From Holdemania massiliensis (GTDB lineage: Bacteria; Bacillota_I; Bacilli_A; Erysipelotrichales; Erysipelotrichaceae): a stretch of 64,000 bases of DNA. The position numbers and the translations under genes are program-made. Positions 43,433 to 51,841 of the stretch are shown one piece after another. Each line of letters begins with the position of its first letter. The first letter of the stretch is position 1. Location of the stretch: assembly GCF_022440805.1 (NCBI RefSeq), contig NZ_JAKNTK010000001.1, positions 2,046,001 to 2,110,000 on the forward strand. The letters are read 5' to 3'. The notes below the pieces were generated by a model. It was not told the DNA's origin. It ran no database searches and saw nothing but the letters and a program-made list of their open reading frames with translations.

Positions 43433-44935
43433 TTATTTCATTGAGCTTTTGTCTTTGACGATGACGTCATGCGCACCGCCCTCAACAATCGAGGTTGCGG
43501 AAACTAACGTCAGCCGGGCATTCTGCTGCAGCTCAGGAATTGAAAGCGCGCCGCAGTTGCACATCGTCGATTTCACCTTATACAACGTCAAGGTGACGTT
43601 TTCCTTCAGCGTACCCGCATAAGGAACATACGAATCAACACCTTCTTCAAAGCTCAGCTTCTGCGCACCGCCCAGATCATAACGCTGCCAGTTGCGGGCA
43701 CGGTTGCTGCCTTCGCCCCAATACTCTTTGACATACGTGCCGTTAACCATTAATTTGGTTGTCGGCGATTCTTCAAACCGGCTGAAGTAGCGGCCAAGCA
43801 TAACAAAGTCTGCGCCCATCGCCAAGGCCAAAGTAATATGATAATCGTAAACGATACCGCCGTCAGAACAGATTGGAATGTAGATGCCTGTTTCTTCAAA
43901 GTATTCATCACGAGCTTTGGCAACCTCGATTACCGCTGTTGCCTGTCCGCGGCCAATGCCTTTGGTTTCCCGCGTAATGCAGATGGAACCGCCGCCAATT
44001 CCCACTTTAATGAAATCCGCCCCGCTTTCCGCCAGGAAGCGGAATCCTTCACGGTCCACAACATTGCCGGCTCCCACTTTTACGCTGTCGCCATATTTCG
44101 CACGAATCCATGAAATTGTGCGCTTCTGCCATTCACTGAAGCCTTCCGAGGAGTCGATGCACAGTACATCTACGCCCGCTTCAACCAAAGCCGGAACGCG
44201 TTCCGCATAATCGCGGGTGTTGATGCCGGCGCCGACGATGTAACGCTTGTGACAATCCAGCAGTTCATCCGGATTTTCCTTATGCGTAGCATAATCCTTA
44301 CGGAAAACCAGATATAAAAGATGCTGATTCTCATCAATAATCGGCAGCTGATTCAGCTTGTGTTCCCAAATCAAATCATTGCAGTCCGACAGGGTATCGC
44401 TCTCATGACCTACGATCAGCTTGTCGTACGGCGTCATGAATTCCGCAACCTTGGTTTCCGGGGCCATGCGGGATACACGGTAGTCACGGCTGGTCACCAT
44501 TCCAACCAACCGGCCGTTTGCGGTTCCGTCCTCGGTTACCGGCATCGTGGAATGTCCTGTTTCCTCGACCAGTTCGAGCACCTGCGCCAATGTCATATCC
44601 GGCGTGATGTTGGAATCGCTGACAACGAAGCCGGCTTTGTGATTCTTGACACGGGCCACCATCGCCGCCTGACTTTCAATCGACTGTGAACCAAAGATGA
44701 ACGAAACGCCGCCTTCCTTAGCCAAAGCAACGGCCATTCGGTCATCGGAAACTGCCTGCATGATCGCGCTGACCATCGGAATGTTCATTTCAATCGTAGG
44801 TTTTTCGCCTTTTTTGTATTTGACTAATGGTGTCTTCAAACTGACTGACGTTGGAACGCACTCGCTGGAAGAATAGCCTGGAACTAACAGATATTCGCTG
44901 AACGTATGAGACGGTTGATCATAGTAATATGCCAT
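43433..44935 (-). CDS. guaB: IMP dehydrogenase with CBS pair
   Basis: Oxidises IMP to XMP with NAD, the committed step to GMP. 500 residues: TIM barrel interrupted by two CBS domains (about 105-220). Catalytic C319 lies in VGIGGGSICITRETKG, a variant of GPGSICTTR; SDGGIVYDY and the mobile-flap Arg-Tyr dyad (NWQRYDLGG) are present. The barrel is divergent from B. subtilis GuaB and resembles a distinct gut-Firmicutes type. Start at 44935 follows AAGGAG. It precedes guaA across a terminator. Confidence 0.93.
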   Translation of the reverse strand: MAYYYDQPSHTFSEYLLVPGYSSSECVPTSVSLKTPLVKYKKGEKPTIEMNIPMVSAIMQAVSDDRMAVALAKEGGVSFIFGSQSIESQAAMVARVKNHKAGFVVSDSNITPDMTLAQVLELVEETGHSTMPVTEDGTANGRLVGMVTSRDYRVSRMAPETKVAEFMTPYDKLIVGHESDTLSDCNDLIWEHKLNQLPIIDENQHLLYLVFRKDYATHKENPDELLDCHKRYIVGAGINTRDYAERVPALVEAGVDVLCIDSSEGFSEWQKRTISWIRAKYGDSVKVGAGNVVDREGFRFLAESGADFIKVGIGGGSICITRETKGIGRGQATAVIEVAKARDEYFEETGIYIPICSDGGIVYDYHITLALAMGADFVMLGRYFSRFEESPTTKLMVNGTYVKEYWGEGSNRARNWQRYDLGGAQKLSFEEGVDSYVPYAGTLKENVTLTLYKVKSTMCNCGALSIPELQQNARLTLVSATSIVEGGAHDVIVKDKSSMK

Positions 44936-44969
44936 AATTTCGCTCCTTTTCCCTTTTGTATTATCCATG

Positions 44970-44998
44970 ATTATAATGAAATTATGCCCCAAAGTAAA
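44970..44998 (-). promoter_or_regulatory. Putative sigma-A promoter of guaB
   Basis: Minus-strand TTTACT (44993-44998), 17-base spacer, TATAAT (44970-44975). The leader would be under 35 bases, leaving no room for a purine riboswitch. Confidence 0.6.
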
Positions 44999-45041
44999 GG
45001 ATTAAATGAACCGTTTTGAAAATTTTTACAATTCTTATAAG

Positions 45042-45078
45042 AAAAGGCGGTTTTCCGGTAAAGGAAAGTCCGCCTTGG
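45042..45078 (-). terminator. Terminator of the glycine cleavage operon (after lpd)
   Basis: Minus-strand AAGGCGG (45070-45076) pairs with CCGCCTT (45044-45050), extended inside by TTCC/GGAA, followed by TTC. Confidence 0.72.
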
Positions 45079-45079
45079 C

Positions 45080-46429
45080 TTAACGTAAACGAGAGTATAA
45101 GGTATGGATTGCGTGCTGATCCACATCCATCAGTGCTTCATGCAGTGCTTCGCTCCAGGTCGGATGCGCTACAATGACCCGCTGGCAGTCATCCACCGTT
45201 AAATGCAGACTGACAGCCTGAGCGATCGTGCCAATCCAATCGCTGGCATGCGCCCCGACAATGATTCCGCCTAATACCTGTCTTGACGCGGCATCCGCAA
45301 TCAGCTTGACAAAACCGCGCGGAGCTTGTTCGATCATTGATTTGGCATTGCCCAGCGTAGTAGTCTTGCCAATAAAGATTTCTCTTCCCTGCGCCTGTGC
45401 TTCTTCCTCGAACAATCCGACCCAGGCGGCTTCCGGATGGGTATACAGACAGGAAGGAATGCACGTCAGATCAAACTGCGGCTTCCGCCCCAGCATCGCA
45501 TCCACAGCATTGATAGCCTGAGCACTGGCCAGATGCGCCAGCTGAATCTGACTGGTCACATCGCCGGCGGCATAAATCGTTGGAATTGAGGTCTTTCCGC
45601 AGGCATCGGTTACCAAGCGGCCGCGCTCCTGTAACAGTTCTAGATCACAGTCACACAGCACCGGTTTGCGTCCGGTTGCGGCGATGATCCATTCACCCTG
45701 AGCTGTCTGCGGTTTCTCTTTCTCCAGATAGTCCACCTCCGACGCCCGGATCTGCGTGATGGAAACACCGCAATGAATCTGAGCCCCGCGACGTTTCAGG
45801 ATCATCTGCAGGTTCTGCGCGATTTCCCGATCCGCCTGAATCAATGGCCGTGGTGCCGCTTCTAAAAGCGTTACAGCCACTCCCAGATCCAATAACAGAT
45901 CCGCAAACTCCAGACCAATCACCCCGGCGCCAATGATGACAGCCTGTTTAGGTAAAGGTCTGTCCCAAGCCAGCACCTGATCCGAGGTCATCGCGTGTTC
46001 GATTCCTGGAATCGGCGGAACAGAGGCTTTCGAGCCGGTTGCGATCAAAATGTGCTCGGCCTCGATCGTTTCCTCGTTGACACGAACGGTCTGCGGACCA
46101 ATGATGCTAGCTTCGCCTGTGATATATTGAATTTGATTGCCTTTGATCAGCTGAGCAATCCCCTTCTGCAGTTTGGCAACGGTTTCTTCCTTTTGTTTGC
46201 GCAGTTGGTCGCTGTCAAAGTCAAAAGCCGCGTATTGAGCCGCTGTGTGCAGTTGATGGGCTTGATATAACAAACTTTTAGTCGGAATGCAGCCGCGGTT
46301 CAGACACGTGCCCCCAACCTGATCTTTTTCAATTAAAACAACCTGCATCCCGCATTGCGCCGCGTGAATGGCCGCTTCATAGCCGGCCGGACCGGCGCCG
46401 AGAATCACAAGTTCGGTTTTGATTACCAT
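45080..46429 (-). CDS. lpdA: Dihydrolipoyl dehydrogenase
   Basis: FAD enzyme that reoxidises dihydrolipoyl-GcvH with NAD (L protein). 449 residues: FAD motif GAGPAGYEAA (11-20), redox disulfide C42/C47 (GGTCLNRGCIPT), NAD motif GAGVIGLEFA, and the His-Glu pair H422/E427 (HPTWSEALHE). No N-terminal lipoyl domain. Start at 46429 follows CAGGAG and overlaps the lplA end by 7 bases; a longer frame extends upstream but lies inside lplA. Last gene of the gcv operon. Confidence 0.95.
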   Translation of the reverse strand: MVIKTELVILGAGPAGYEAAIHAAQCGMQVVLIEKDQVGGTCLNRGCIPTKSLLYQAHQLHTAAQYAAFDFDSDQLRKQKEETVAKLQKGIAQLIKGNQIQYITGEASIIGPQTVRVNEETIEAEHILIATGSKASVPPIPGIEHAMTSDQVLAWDRPLPKQAVIIGAGVIGLEFADLLLDLGVAVTLLEAAPRPLIQADREIAQNLQMILKRRGAQIHCGVSITQIRASEVDYLEKEKPQTAQGEWIIAATGRKPVLCDCDLELLQERGRLVTDACGKTSIPTIYAAGDVTSQIQLAHLASAQAINAVDAMLGRKPQFDLTCIPSCLYTHPEAAWVGLFEEEAQAQGREIFIGKTTTLGNAKSMIEQAPRGFVKLIADAASRQVLGGIIVGAHASDWIGTIAQAVSLHLTVDDCQRVIVAHPTWSEALHEALMDVDQHAIHTLYSRLR

Positions 46430-47415
46430 GTAGACTCCTGCCCTTCTATTTCTTGACTGATCCATGCGATGCACTCTGGGATCAGCGGATGTTCTGCGGC
46501 GGCCTTTAAGGCGCGCGAATGCAGCGCCTCTGGAGTCAGCGGACAATCCTGAAGCAGCTGCTGCAAGGTGCTGATCGCCGCTTCATCCATCGCGTCGCTG
46601 TACAGCCGGCAGGCTGTAATCCGCTGCGGCTGCAGCTGCAGCTGAACCTGAATCTCGCCCCATCCAAAGCGTTTCTCAATGCACAGATCAGCCTGGAATT
46701 TATCTGGAAGCAGCCATGCTTCACTTTGATATTCGTTAGCCAGCTGCCGGATTTCCGTTAGCTGCTGCGCTGTCCATGACCAGGGCGTCCCCGGCTGACC
46801 ATAAACCTGCTGCATCGCTTCCCGCAGCGCTGTTTTAAGCTTGTCAATCGTGATGTCCGGGGCGCATTCTTTCAAATTGATAACCCGTCGGCGCACTGAA
46901 TCAACGCCATTGCCTTTCAGCTTTGCCTGGGAAACCCGCAGATATCGGCCTACCTTTTCACCATCGGTATCCACCAGCAGCGTTCCATGGTGAAAGCTGC
47001 CGTAAGGGCCATGATAAAAGGCATTGCCGGAGAACTTGCGCCCTTCCACCGTCAGATCATTGCGGCCGGAGAACTGCGCGTTAATCCCGAATTGCCGCAC
47101 CGCCTGCAGAAGCACAGAACACTGTTTATTCAGATCAAATTGATCGGAAGGCATCAGGATTGTGAAATTCAGATTTCCCAGATCATGGTACACCGCTCCG
47201 CCCCCGGAACAGCGTCGGGCCAGCAATCCCCCGTCCTGCCGCAGCGCCGCCAGCCGGCACTCCTTTAACGGATTCTGATTTTTGCCGATCACGACGGTAT
47301 GTTCGTTCTGCCACAAGTACAGGATAAGCTGTCCCTCAAGATGATCGCAAAGCCATTTTTCCATCGCTAAATTAAAGTAAGGGTCAAAAGTCTGACCCTC
47401 TGCAAAATACAACAT
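46423..47415 (-). CDS. lplA: Lipoate-protein ligase
   Basis: Attaches free lipoate to the GcvH lysine. 330 residues: RRCSGGGAVYHD (67-78), the catalytic lysine K127 in EGRKFSGNAF, and a C-terminal accessory domain. Placed 3 bases after gcvPB and overlapping lpd, so the operon carries its own cofactor-loading enzyme. This implies dependence on scavenged lipoate; LipA/LipB are not in the window. Confidence 0.94.
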   Translation of the reverse strand: MLYFAEGQTFDPYFNLAMEKWLCDHLEGQLILYLWQNEHTVVIGKNQNPLKECRLAALRQDGGLLARRCSGGGAVYHDLGNLNFTILMPSDQFDLNKQCSVLLQAVRQFGINAQFSGRNDLTVEGRKFSGNAFYHGPYGSFHHGTLLVDTDGEKVGRYLRVSQAKLKGNGVDSVRRRVINLKECAPDITIDKLKTALREAMQQVYGQPGTPWSWTAQQLTEIRQLANEYQSEAWLLPDKFQADLCIEKRFGWGEIQVQLQLQPQRITACRLYSDAMDEAAISTLQQLLQDCPLTPEALHSRALKAAAEHPLIPECIAWISQEIEGQESTW

Positions 47416-47418
47416 CGT

Positions 47419-48849
47419 CTATCCGTTTTCCTTCTGCCAGCGCAGGATTGGATGCCGAGCTGCCTGAACTTCGTCAATGCGTCCAATCGGCGTCGTCTGC
47501 GGACAAGCATGCAAAGCCTGCGGATCCTGAGATGCAAGATCGAGCAGTTCGTTTAAGACGCGCACCGCTTCATCCAGCACCGCCTTCGGTTCGGTTTCCG
47601 TCGGCTCAACCATCAGGGCTTCCTCAACGATCAATGGGAAATACATCGTCGGCGGATGAATGCCGCGATCGATCATGCCTTTGGCGATATCCATGGCATT
47701 GATCCCCAGCTGCTGATGCTGACGCTTCAACGTCATGACAAATTCATGCATGCATGGCTGATCCACCGCCATATCGTAGCGTCGGCTCAGTTCATGTTCA
47801 AGATAGCGGGCGTTGAGCACAGCCACCTGACTGGTTTTGCGCAGGCCTTCTTTGCCTAAGATCATGACATACGTCAAAGCGCGGACCATCACGCCGAAAT
47901 TGCCGTAGAACATCTTCATTCGGCCGAGACTCTCCGGACAATCCTCATGAATCTGACCGTTTTCAATCCGCGGCGCAGGCAAATAGTCAATCAGATGCTT
48001 TTTGACGCCGATCGGCCCGCTTCCCGGTCCGCCGCCGCCATGCGGCGTAGAGAATGTTTTATGCAGGTTCAGATGAACGACATCAAAGCCCATGTCGCCA
48101 GGACGAGCAATTCCCATGATCGCATTCAGATTGGCGCCGTCATAATAAACTAAGCCGCCGGCATCATGAATGATTTGGGTAATTTCCAGAATATCTTTTT
48201 CAAACAGACCCAGGGTATTCGGATTGGTCAGCATCAGCGCCGCCGTCGTTTCATCGGCCATCGCCCGCAAGGCTTCCACATCGACATTGCCCTGTTCGTT
48301 GCTTGGAATCTGCTTCACCGTAAAGCCGGCCATAACCGCGCTGGCCGGATTGGTTCCATGAGCCGAATCCGGAACGAACACGACTGTCCGCTGATCTTCA
48401 TGATGACGTTTTAAATAGTTGCGGATTGTCATTAATCCGCTGAATTCACCATGCGCCCCCGCCGCCGGCTGGAAGCAGAAGGCATCCATACCGGTGATTT
48501 GGTTCAGATAGTGTTCCAACGTTTCCATCACTTCCAGACAGCCCTGTACATCTTCTTGAGGCGCCAGTGGATGGATAGCCGTAAAGCCTTCCAGATTCGC
48601 CGCCTCCTCGTTGACCTTTGGATTGTACTTCATCGTACAGGAGCCTAACGGGTAAAAGAGATGATCTACACCTTTCACGCGCAGGGAACATTCGGTATAG
48701 TGGCGCACAACTTCCAACTCACTGACCGAAGGCAGCTGCGGCTTCTCTGTGCGAAGCGGAGTGTTTAACGTATAGGCAGGGACCTGCAGCTGCGGAAGCG
48801 CAACACCGCGATGGCCTTGACCCCCGCGTTCAAAAATCAGCTGACTCAT
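47419..48849 (-). CDS. gcvPB: Glycine dehydrogenase (decarboxylating) subunit 2
   Basis: PLP-binding half of the P protein that decarboxylates glycine and transfers aminomethyl to GcvH. 476 residues with the Schiff-base lysine K264 in NLHKTFSTPHGGGGPG and family start block GVDHLFYPLGSCTMKYNPK. Works as a heterotetramer with GcvPA, whose gene overlaps by 4 bases. The split form is typical of Firmicutes. Confidence 0.97.
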   Translation of the reverse strand: MSQLIFERGGQGHRGVALPQLQVPAYTLNTPLRTEKPQLPSVSELEVVRHYTECSLRVKGVDHLFYPLGSCTMKYNPKVNEEAANLEGFTAIHPLAPQEDVQGCLEVMETLEHYLNQITGMDAFCFQPAAGAHGEFSGLMTIRNYLKRHHEDQRTVVFVPDSAHGTNPASAVMAGFTVKQIPSNEQGNVDVEALRAMADETTAALMLTNPNTLGLFEKDILEITQIIHDAGGLVYYDGANLNAIMGIARPGDMGFDVVHLNLHKTFSTPHGGGGPGSGPIGVKKHLIDYLPAPRIENGQIHEDCPESLGRMKMFYGNFGVMVRALTYVMILGKEGLRKTSQVAVLNARYLEHELSRRYDMAVDQPCMHEFVMTLKRQHQQLGINAMDIAKGMIDRGIHPPTMYFPLIVEEALMVEPTETEPKAVLDEAVRVLNELLDLASQDPQALHACPQTTPIGRIDEVQAARHPILRWQKENG

Positions 48850-50168
48850 GCGGCCACCTCCCCGATCAGTTCAACCAGATGATCCATATTTTCCTTGTTG
48901 TTCACTTCGGTCGCGCACCACAGAATTTCATGATCGTTCAAAGGCAGACCGCCCAAGATATCATGATCTTCCAGATGCTTTAACAAAACGCGGCTTGGCA
49001 CGTCGCTGACCGTAACAAATTCATGAAAGAACTCGCCGGTATATTTTAATTTCAGCGCGGTTTTCTGACACAGCTGTTCAGCCAAATAGTGAGCGTTGCT
49101 GATGCAGTGCGCTGCAACCTGTTCAATACCTTCGGTGCCCATCGCGCTGCAGTAGATCGCCGCTCTTAAGGCGCACAGCGCCTGATTGGAACAGATGGAG
49201 CTGCTGGCTTTTTCCCGTCGGATATGCTGCTCGCGGGCCTGCAGCGTCAGAACATAGGCGCGCCGGCCTTGATGATCGGTACTCTGACCGACAATCCGGC
49301 CCGGCAGCTTGCGCATCAGCGATGAAACGCTGGCCATAAAGCCCAGGTACGGACCGCCGAAATTCAGCGGCATGCCCAACGGCTGACCTTCGCCGACCGC
49401 AATCACTGCGCCGACTTCCTTGGCCGACGGCAACAGCGCCGCGGCAATTGGATTAATATGCAGAATGCCTTTGACCTTCTTTTCAGCTGCCGCCGCAAAC
49501 AGTGTCTGGGCATCTTCGATTAAGCCGAAATAGTTGGGCTGCTGCAAAAGCAGACAGGCCGTATCCTCACTCAAGGCATCCCGCAGCACAGCCTCTTCCA
49601 AGATGCCGTTTGGACAGTCCAGCACGGCGATTTCCATGCCGTACGCTTCGCCATAGGTGCGGATGACCTGCAGAATCTGCGGGTGGACGGAAGAAGGAAC
49701 CAGCACGCGGCGGTGCTTCGGATCCCGGCACATTAACAGTGCTTCAGCGGCGGCCGTCGCTCCGTCATACACACTGGCATTGCTGACATCCATGCCGGTC
49801 AGCTCACAGATCATCGTCTGATATTCAAAAATGGACTGAAGCAGACCCTGGCTCATTTCCGCCTGATACGGTGTATAGGCCGTTAAAAACTCACTGCGCC
49901 CTGCTAAGGCATTGACAAGGCTGGGGATGTAATGCCGATAGGCCCCGGCGCCGCGATACAGATCTTCATAGATCCGATTATGGGAGGCCATCTTTTTGAT
50001 CTTGGCCAGCGCCTCAAATTCGCTCATGCCGGACGGCAGATCCCAGCCGTCTTCCTGTAACAGAACCGCCGACGGCAGATGGTCGGTTAATTCATCTAAA
50101 TCTTTCAGCCCCAGAGAATCCAGCATCGCCTGCAGTTCTTCGGGACTGGATGCAATGTAATCGCTCAT
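48846..50168 (-). CDS. gcvPA: Glycine dehydrogenase (decarboxylating) subunit 1
   Basis: Non-PLP half of the two-chain P protein, 440 residues. Family blocks YIPSLVNALAGRSEFLTAYTPYQAE, ASVYDGATAAAEA and the FGGPYLGFMA segment are present. Begins 3 bases after gcvH; the ribosome site GGAG lies within the gcvH stop region. Overlaps gcvPB by 4 bases. Confidence 0.97.
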   Translation of the reverse strand: MSDYIASSPEELQAMLDSLGLKDLDELTDHLPSAVLLQEDGWDLPSGMSEFEALAKIKKMASHNRIYEDLYRGAGAYRHYIPSLVNALAGRSEFLTAYTPYQAEMSQGLLQSIFEYQTMICELTGMDVSNASVYDGATAAAEALLMCRDPKHRRVLVPSSVHPQILQVIRTYGEAYGMEIAVLDCPNGILEEAVLRDALSEDTACLLLQQPNYFGLIEDAQTLFAAAAEKKVKGILHINPIAAALLPSAKEVGAVIAVGEGQPLGMPLNFGGPYLGFMASVSSLMRKLPGRIVGQSTDHQGRRAYVLTLQAREQHIRREKASSSICSNQALCALRAAIYCSAMGTEGIEQVAAHCISNAHYLAEQLCQKTALKLKYTGEFFHEFVTVSDVPSRVLLKHLEDHDILGGLPLNDHEILWCATEVNNKENMDHLVELIGEVAA

Positions 50169-50171
50169 GGG

Positions 50172-50555
50172 CTACTCCAGCGTCGTCAGGTATTCGCTGT
50201 AAGCTTCCGGACTTAACAGGTCTTCCAGACCCGCGACGTTTTCCAGCACGCAGATCCAATTGCCGTAGCAGTCTTCATTCAGCTTTTCCGGTGCATCGAT
50301 CAGTTCCTCATTGATTTCCTTGATCGTTCCGACGACCGGCGAATAAATTTCACTGACAGCCTTGACGGATTCAACATCGGCTAACGCCCCTTCTGCTTCG
50401 ACTTCCTCGCCGGCGGGATGCATGTCGACAAACACGATATCGCCCAAGCTATCCTGGGCATAGTCGGAAATGCCGATGCGGGCGGTGCCGTCAGGCAGCG
50501 TTTCAACCCATTCATGAGACTTGCTGTAAAGTAAACCTTCTTTTACGACTGACAT
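50172..50555 (-). CDS. gcvH: Glycine cleavage system H protein
   Basis: Lipoyl carrier shuttling the aminomethyl group between P, T and L proteins. 127 residues, lipoylated K65 in ADVESVKAVSEIYSP. AAGGAGG precedes the start. Separated from gcvT by 95 bases that contain a 7-bp hairpin (CAGCCGC/GCGGCTG) with no T run. Confidence 0.97.
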   Translation of the reverse strand: MSVVKEGLLYSKSHEWVETLPDGTARIGISDYAQDSLGDIVFVDMHPAGEEVEAEGALADVESVKAVSEIYSPVVGTIKEINEELIDAPEKLNEDCYGNWICVLENVAGLEDLLSPEAYSEYLTTLE

Positions 50556-50650
50556 GTTGTATGTCCTCCTTCATTTTTTTATTTATCGTCCCAGCCGCGA
50601 ATTGAATTCAATCCTCATAGAAGCGGCTGCAGGTTTTTGATTGCGGTGAT

Positions 50651-51733
50651 TTATTTGCGCTTGTAAAACGGCATCGCGCAGATCACGGCTTTCATGCTGC
50701 GTGCACCATGCACGACTTCGACTTCCAAGCCTTCCTGGACATGATCGACATCGACATAGGCCATCGCAATCGCTTTGCCCAGCGTCGGCGCCATCGTGCC
50801 GCTGGTAATGTGACCGATCACAGCTCCGTCTTTTTGCACTTCATAGTGTTCACGAGCAATGCCTCGATCCAACAGCTGCAGACCGATCCGGGCTTTGGTC
50901 AGCCCTTTTTCCTGCATTCCATGCTTGCCGATAAAATCCGCTTTGTCCAGCTTAACGGCAAAGTTCAGTCCGGCTTCCAACGGTGTTGTTTCGCTGTCCA
51001 GCTCATGCCCATACAGCGGCATAGCCGCTTCTAAGCGCAGCGTATCGCGCGCGCCTAAACCGCACGGAATCAAGCCCAACGGCTCACCCGCTGCCATAAT
51101 TGCTTCTGTAATCGCCAGCGCATCTTCATTCTGCATGTAAATTTCCACACCGTCCTCACCGGTATAACCGTTGCGGGAAATCAGACATTTCTTCCCCGCC
51201 AGTTCAATTTGATCGGTGAACCAGTAGGACTTCGCCGGCAAGGCTGACAGATCAGCGAGCCTGCCTAAGATTTCAATCGCTTTGGGTCCCTGCAAAGCAA
51301 CCTGCGAGATCAGAGACGAAACATTGCGCAGCTTCACGTCATGGTGACAGTTCTGATTGAACCATTCCCAATCCTTCTGCTTGTTGGAAGCATTGACAAT
51401 ACATAAAAAATGCTCGTCATCAAAACGGTAGACGATCAAGTCGTCCACGGTTCCGCCATCCGCATAACATAGACAGCTGTAACGCATCTGGCCATGTTTC
51501 AGATTGGCGATCTTGTTGGTCAGCAGATGATCAAGATAAGCGGCGGCTTCCGGTCCTTCGACAAGAAATTCGCCCATGTGCGAAACGTCAAACAGCCCGG
51601 CTTGTTCGCGCACAGCCTGATGCTCCTTGATGATGCCGGTGGGATACTGGACGGGCAGCCAGGTGTCGGCAAATTCGACAAGTTTGCCCTGGTGCTTCTG
51701 ATGAAAGTCGTATAACGATGTTTTTTCTGTCAT
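50651..51733 (-). CDS. gcvT: Glycine cleavage system aminomethyltransferase (T protein)
   Basis: Transfers the methylene group from GcvH to tetrahydrofolate, releasing ammonia. 360 residues with the folate-binding fold: HMGEFLVEGPEA near residue 50, SRNGYTGEDGVEIY near 190 and the GLGARDTLRLEAAMPLYGHE block near 226. First gene of the gcvT-H-PA-PB-lplA-lpd operon. The promoter region is short and contains no glycine riboswitch. Confidence 0.97.
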   Translation of the reverse strand: MTEKTSLYDFHQKHQGKLVEFADTWLPVQYPTGIIKEHQAVREQAGLFDVSHMGEFLVEGPEAAAYLDHLLTNKIANLKHGQMRYSCLCYADGGTVDDLIVYRFDDEHFLCIVNASNKQKDWEWFNQNCHHDVKLRNVSSLISQVALQGPKAIEILGRLADLSALPAKSYWFTDQIELAGKKCLISRNGYTGEDGVEIYMQNEDALAITEAIMAAGEPLGLIPCGLGARDTLRLEAAMPLYGHELDSETTPLEAGLNFAVKLDKADFIGKHGMQEKGLTKARIGLQLLDRGIAREHYEVQKDGAVIGHITSGTMAPTLGKAIAMAYVDVDHVQEGLEVEVVHGARSMKAVICAMPFYKRK

Positions 51734-51773
51734 CCTCGGTTTCCTTTCCTTTTCAGGTTCCTCTTGTAGTTTT

Positions 51774-51800
51774 ATTATAGCGAATATGAAAGCGCTTTTC
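51774..51800 (-). promoter_or_regulatory. gcvT -10 element and cre-like palindrome
   Basis: Minus-strand TATAAT (51774-51779) lies 41 bases before gcvT. Next to it the plus strand reads TGAAAGCGCTTTTC (51787-51800), 12 of 14 positions of the CcpA site TGWAANCGNTNWCA, covering the -35 area. Catabolite control is inference. Confidence 0.4.
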
Positions 51801-51841
51801 TACATAGTTCTGCACTTCACAAGACAACTCTGTTCTTTTTC

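Noticed and set aside
44936..45041. Possible purine riboswitch before guaB
   Set aside because: The promoter leaves a leader of under 35 bases and no aptamer core is present.
50556..50650. Hairpin between gcvT and gcvH as a terminator
   Set aside because: The 7-bp stem has a 24-base loop and no T run on the minus strand; at most an mRNA processing or stability element.
51734..51841. Possible glycine riboswitch upstream of gcvT
   Set aside because: Only 108 bases separate gcvT from feoB and no conserved glycine aptamer core was seen.
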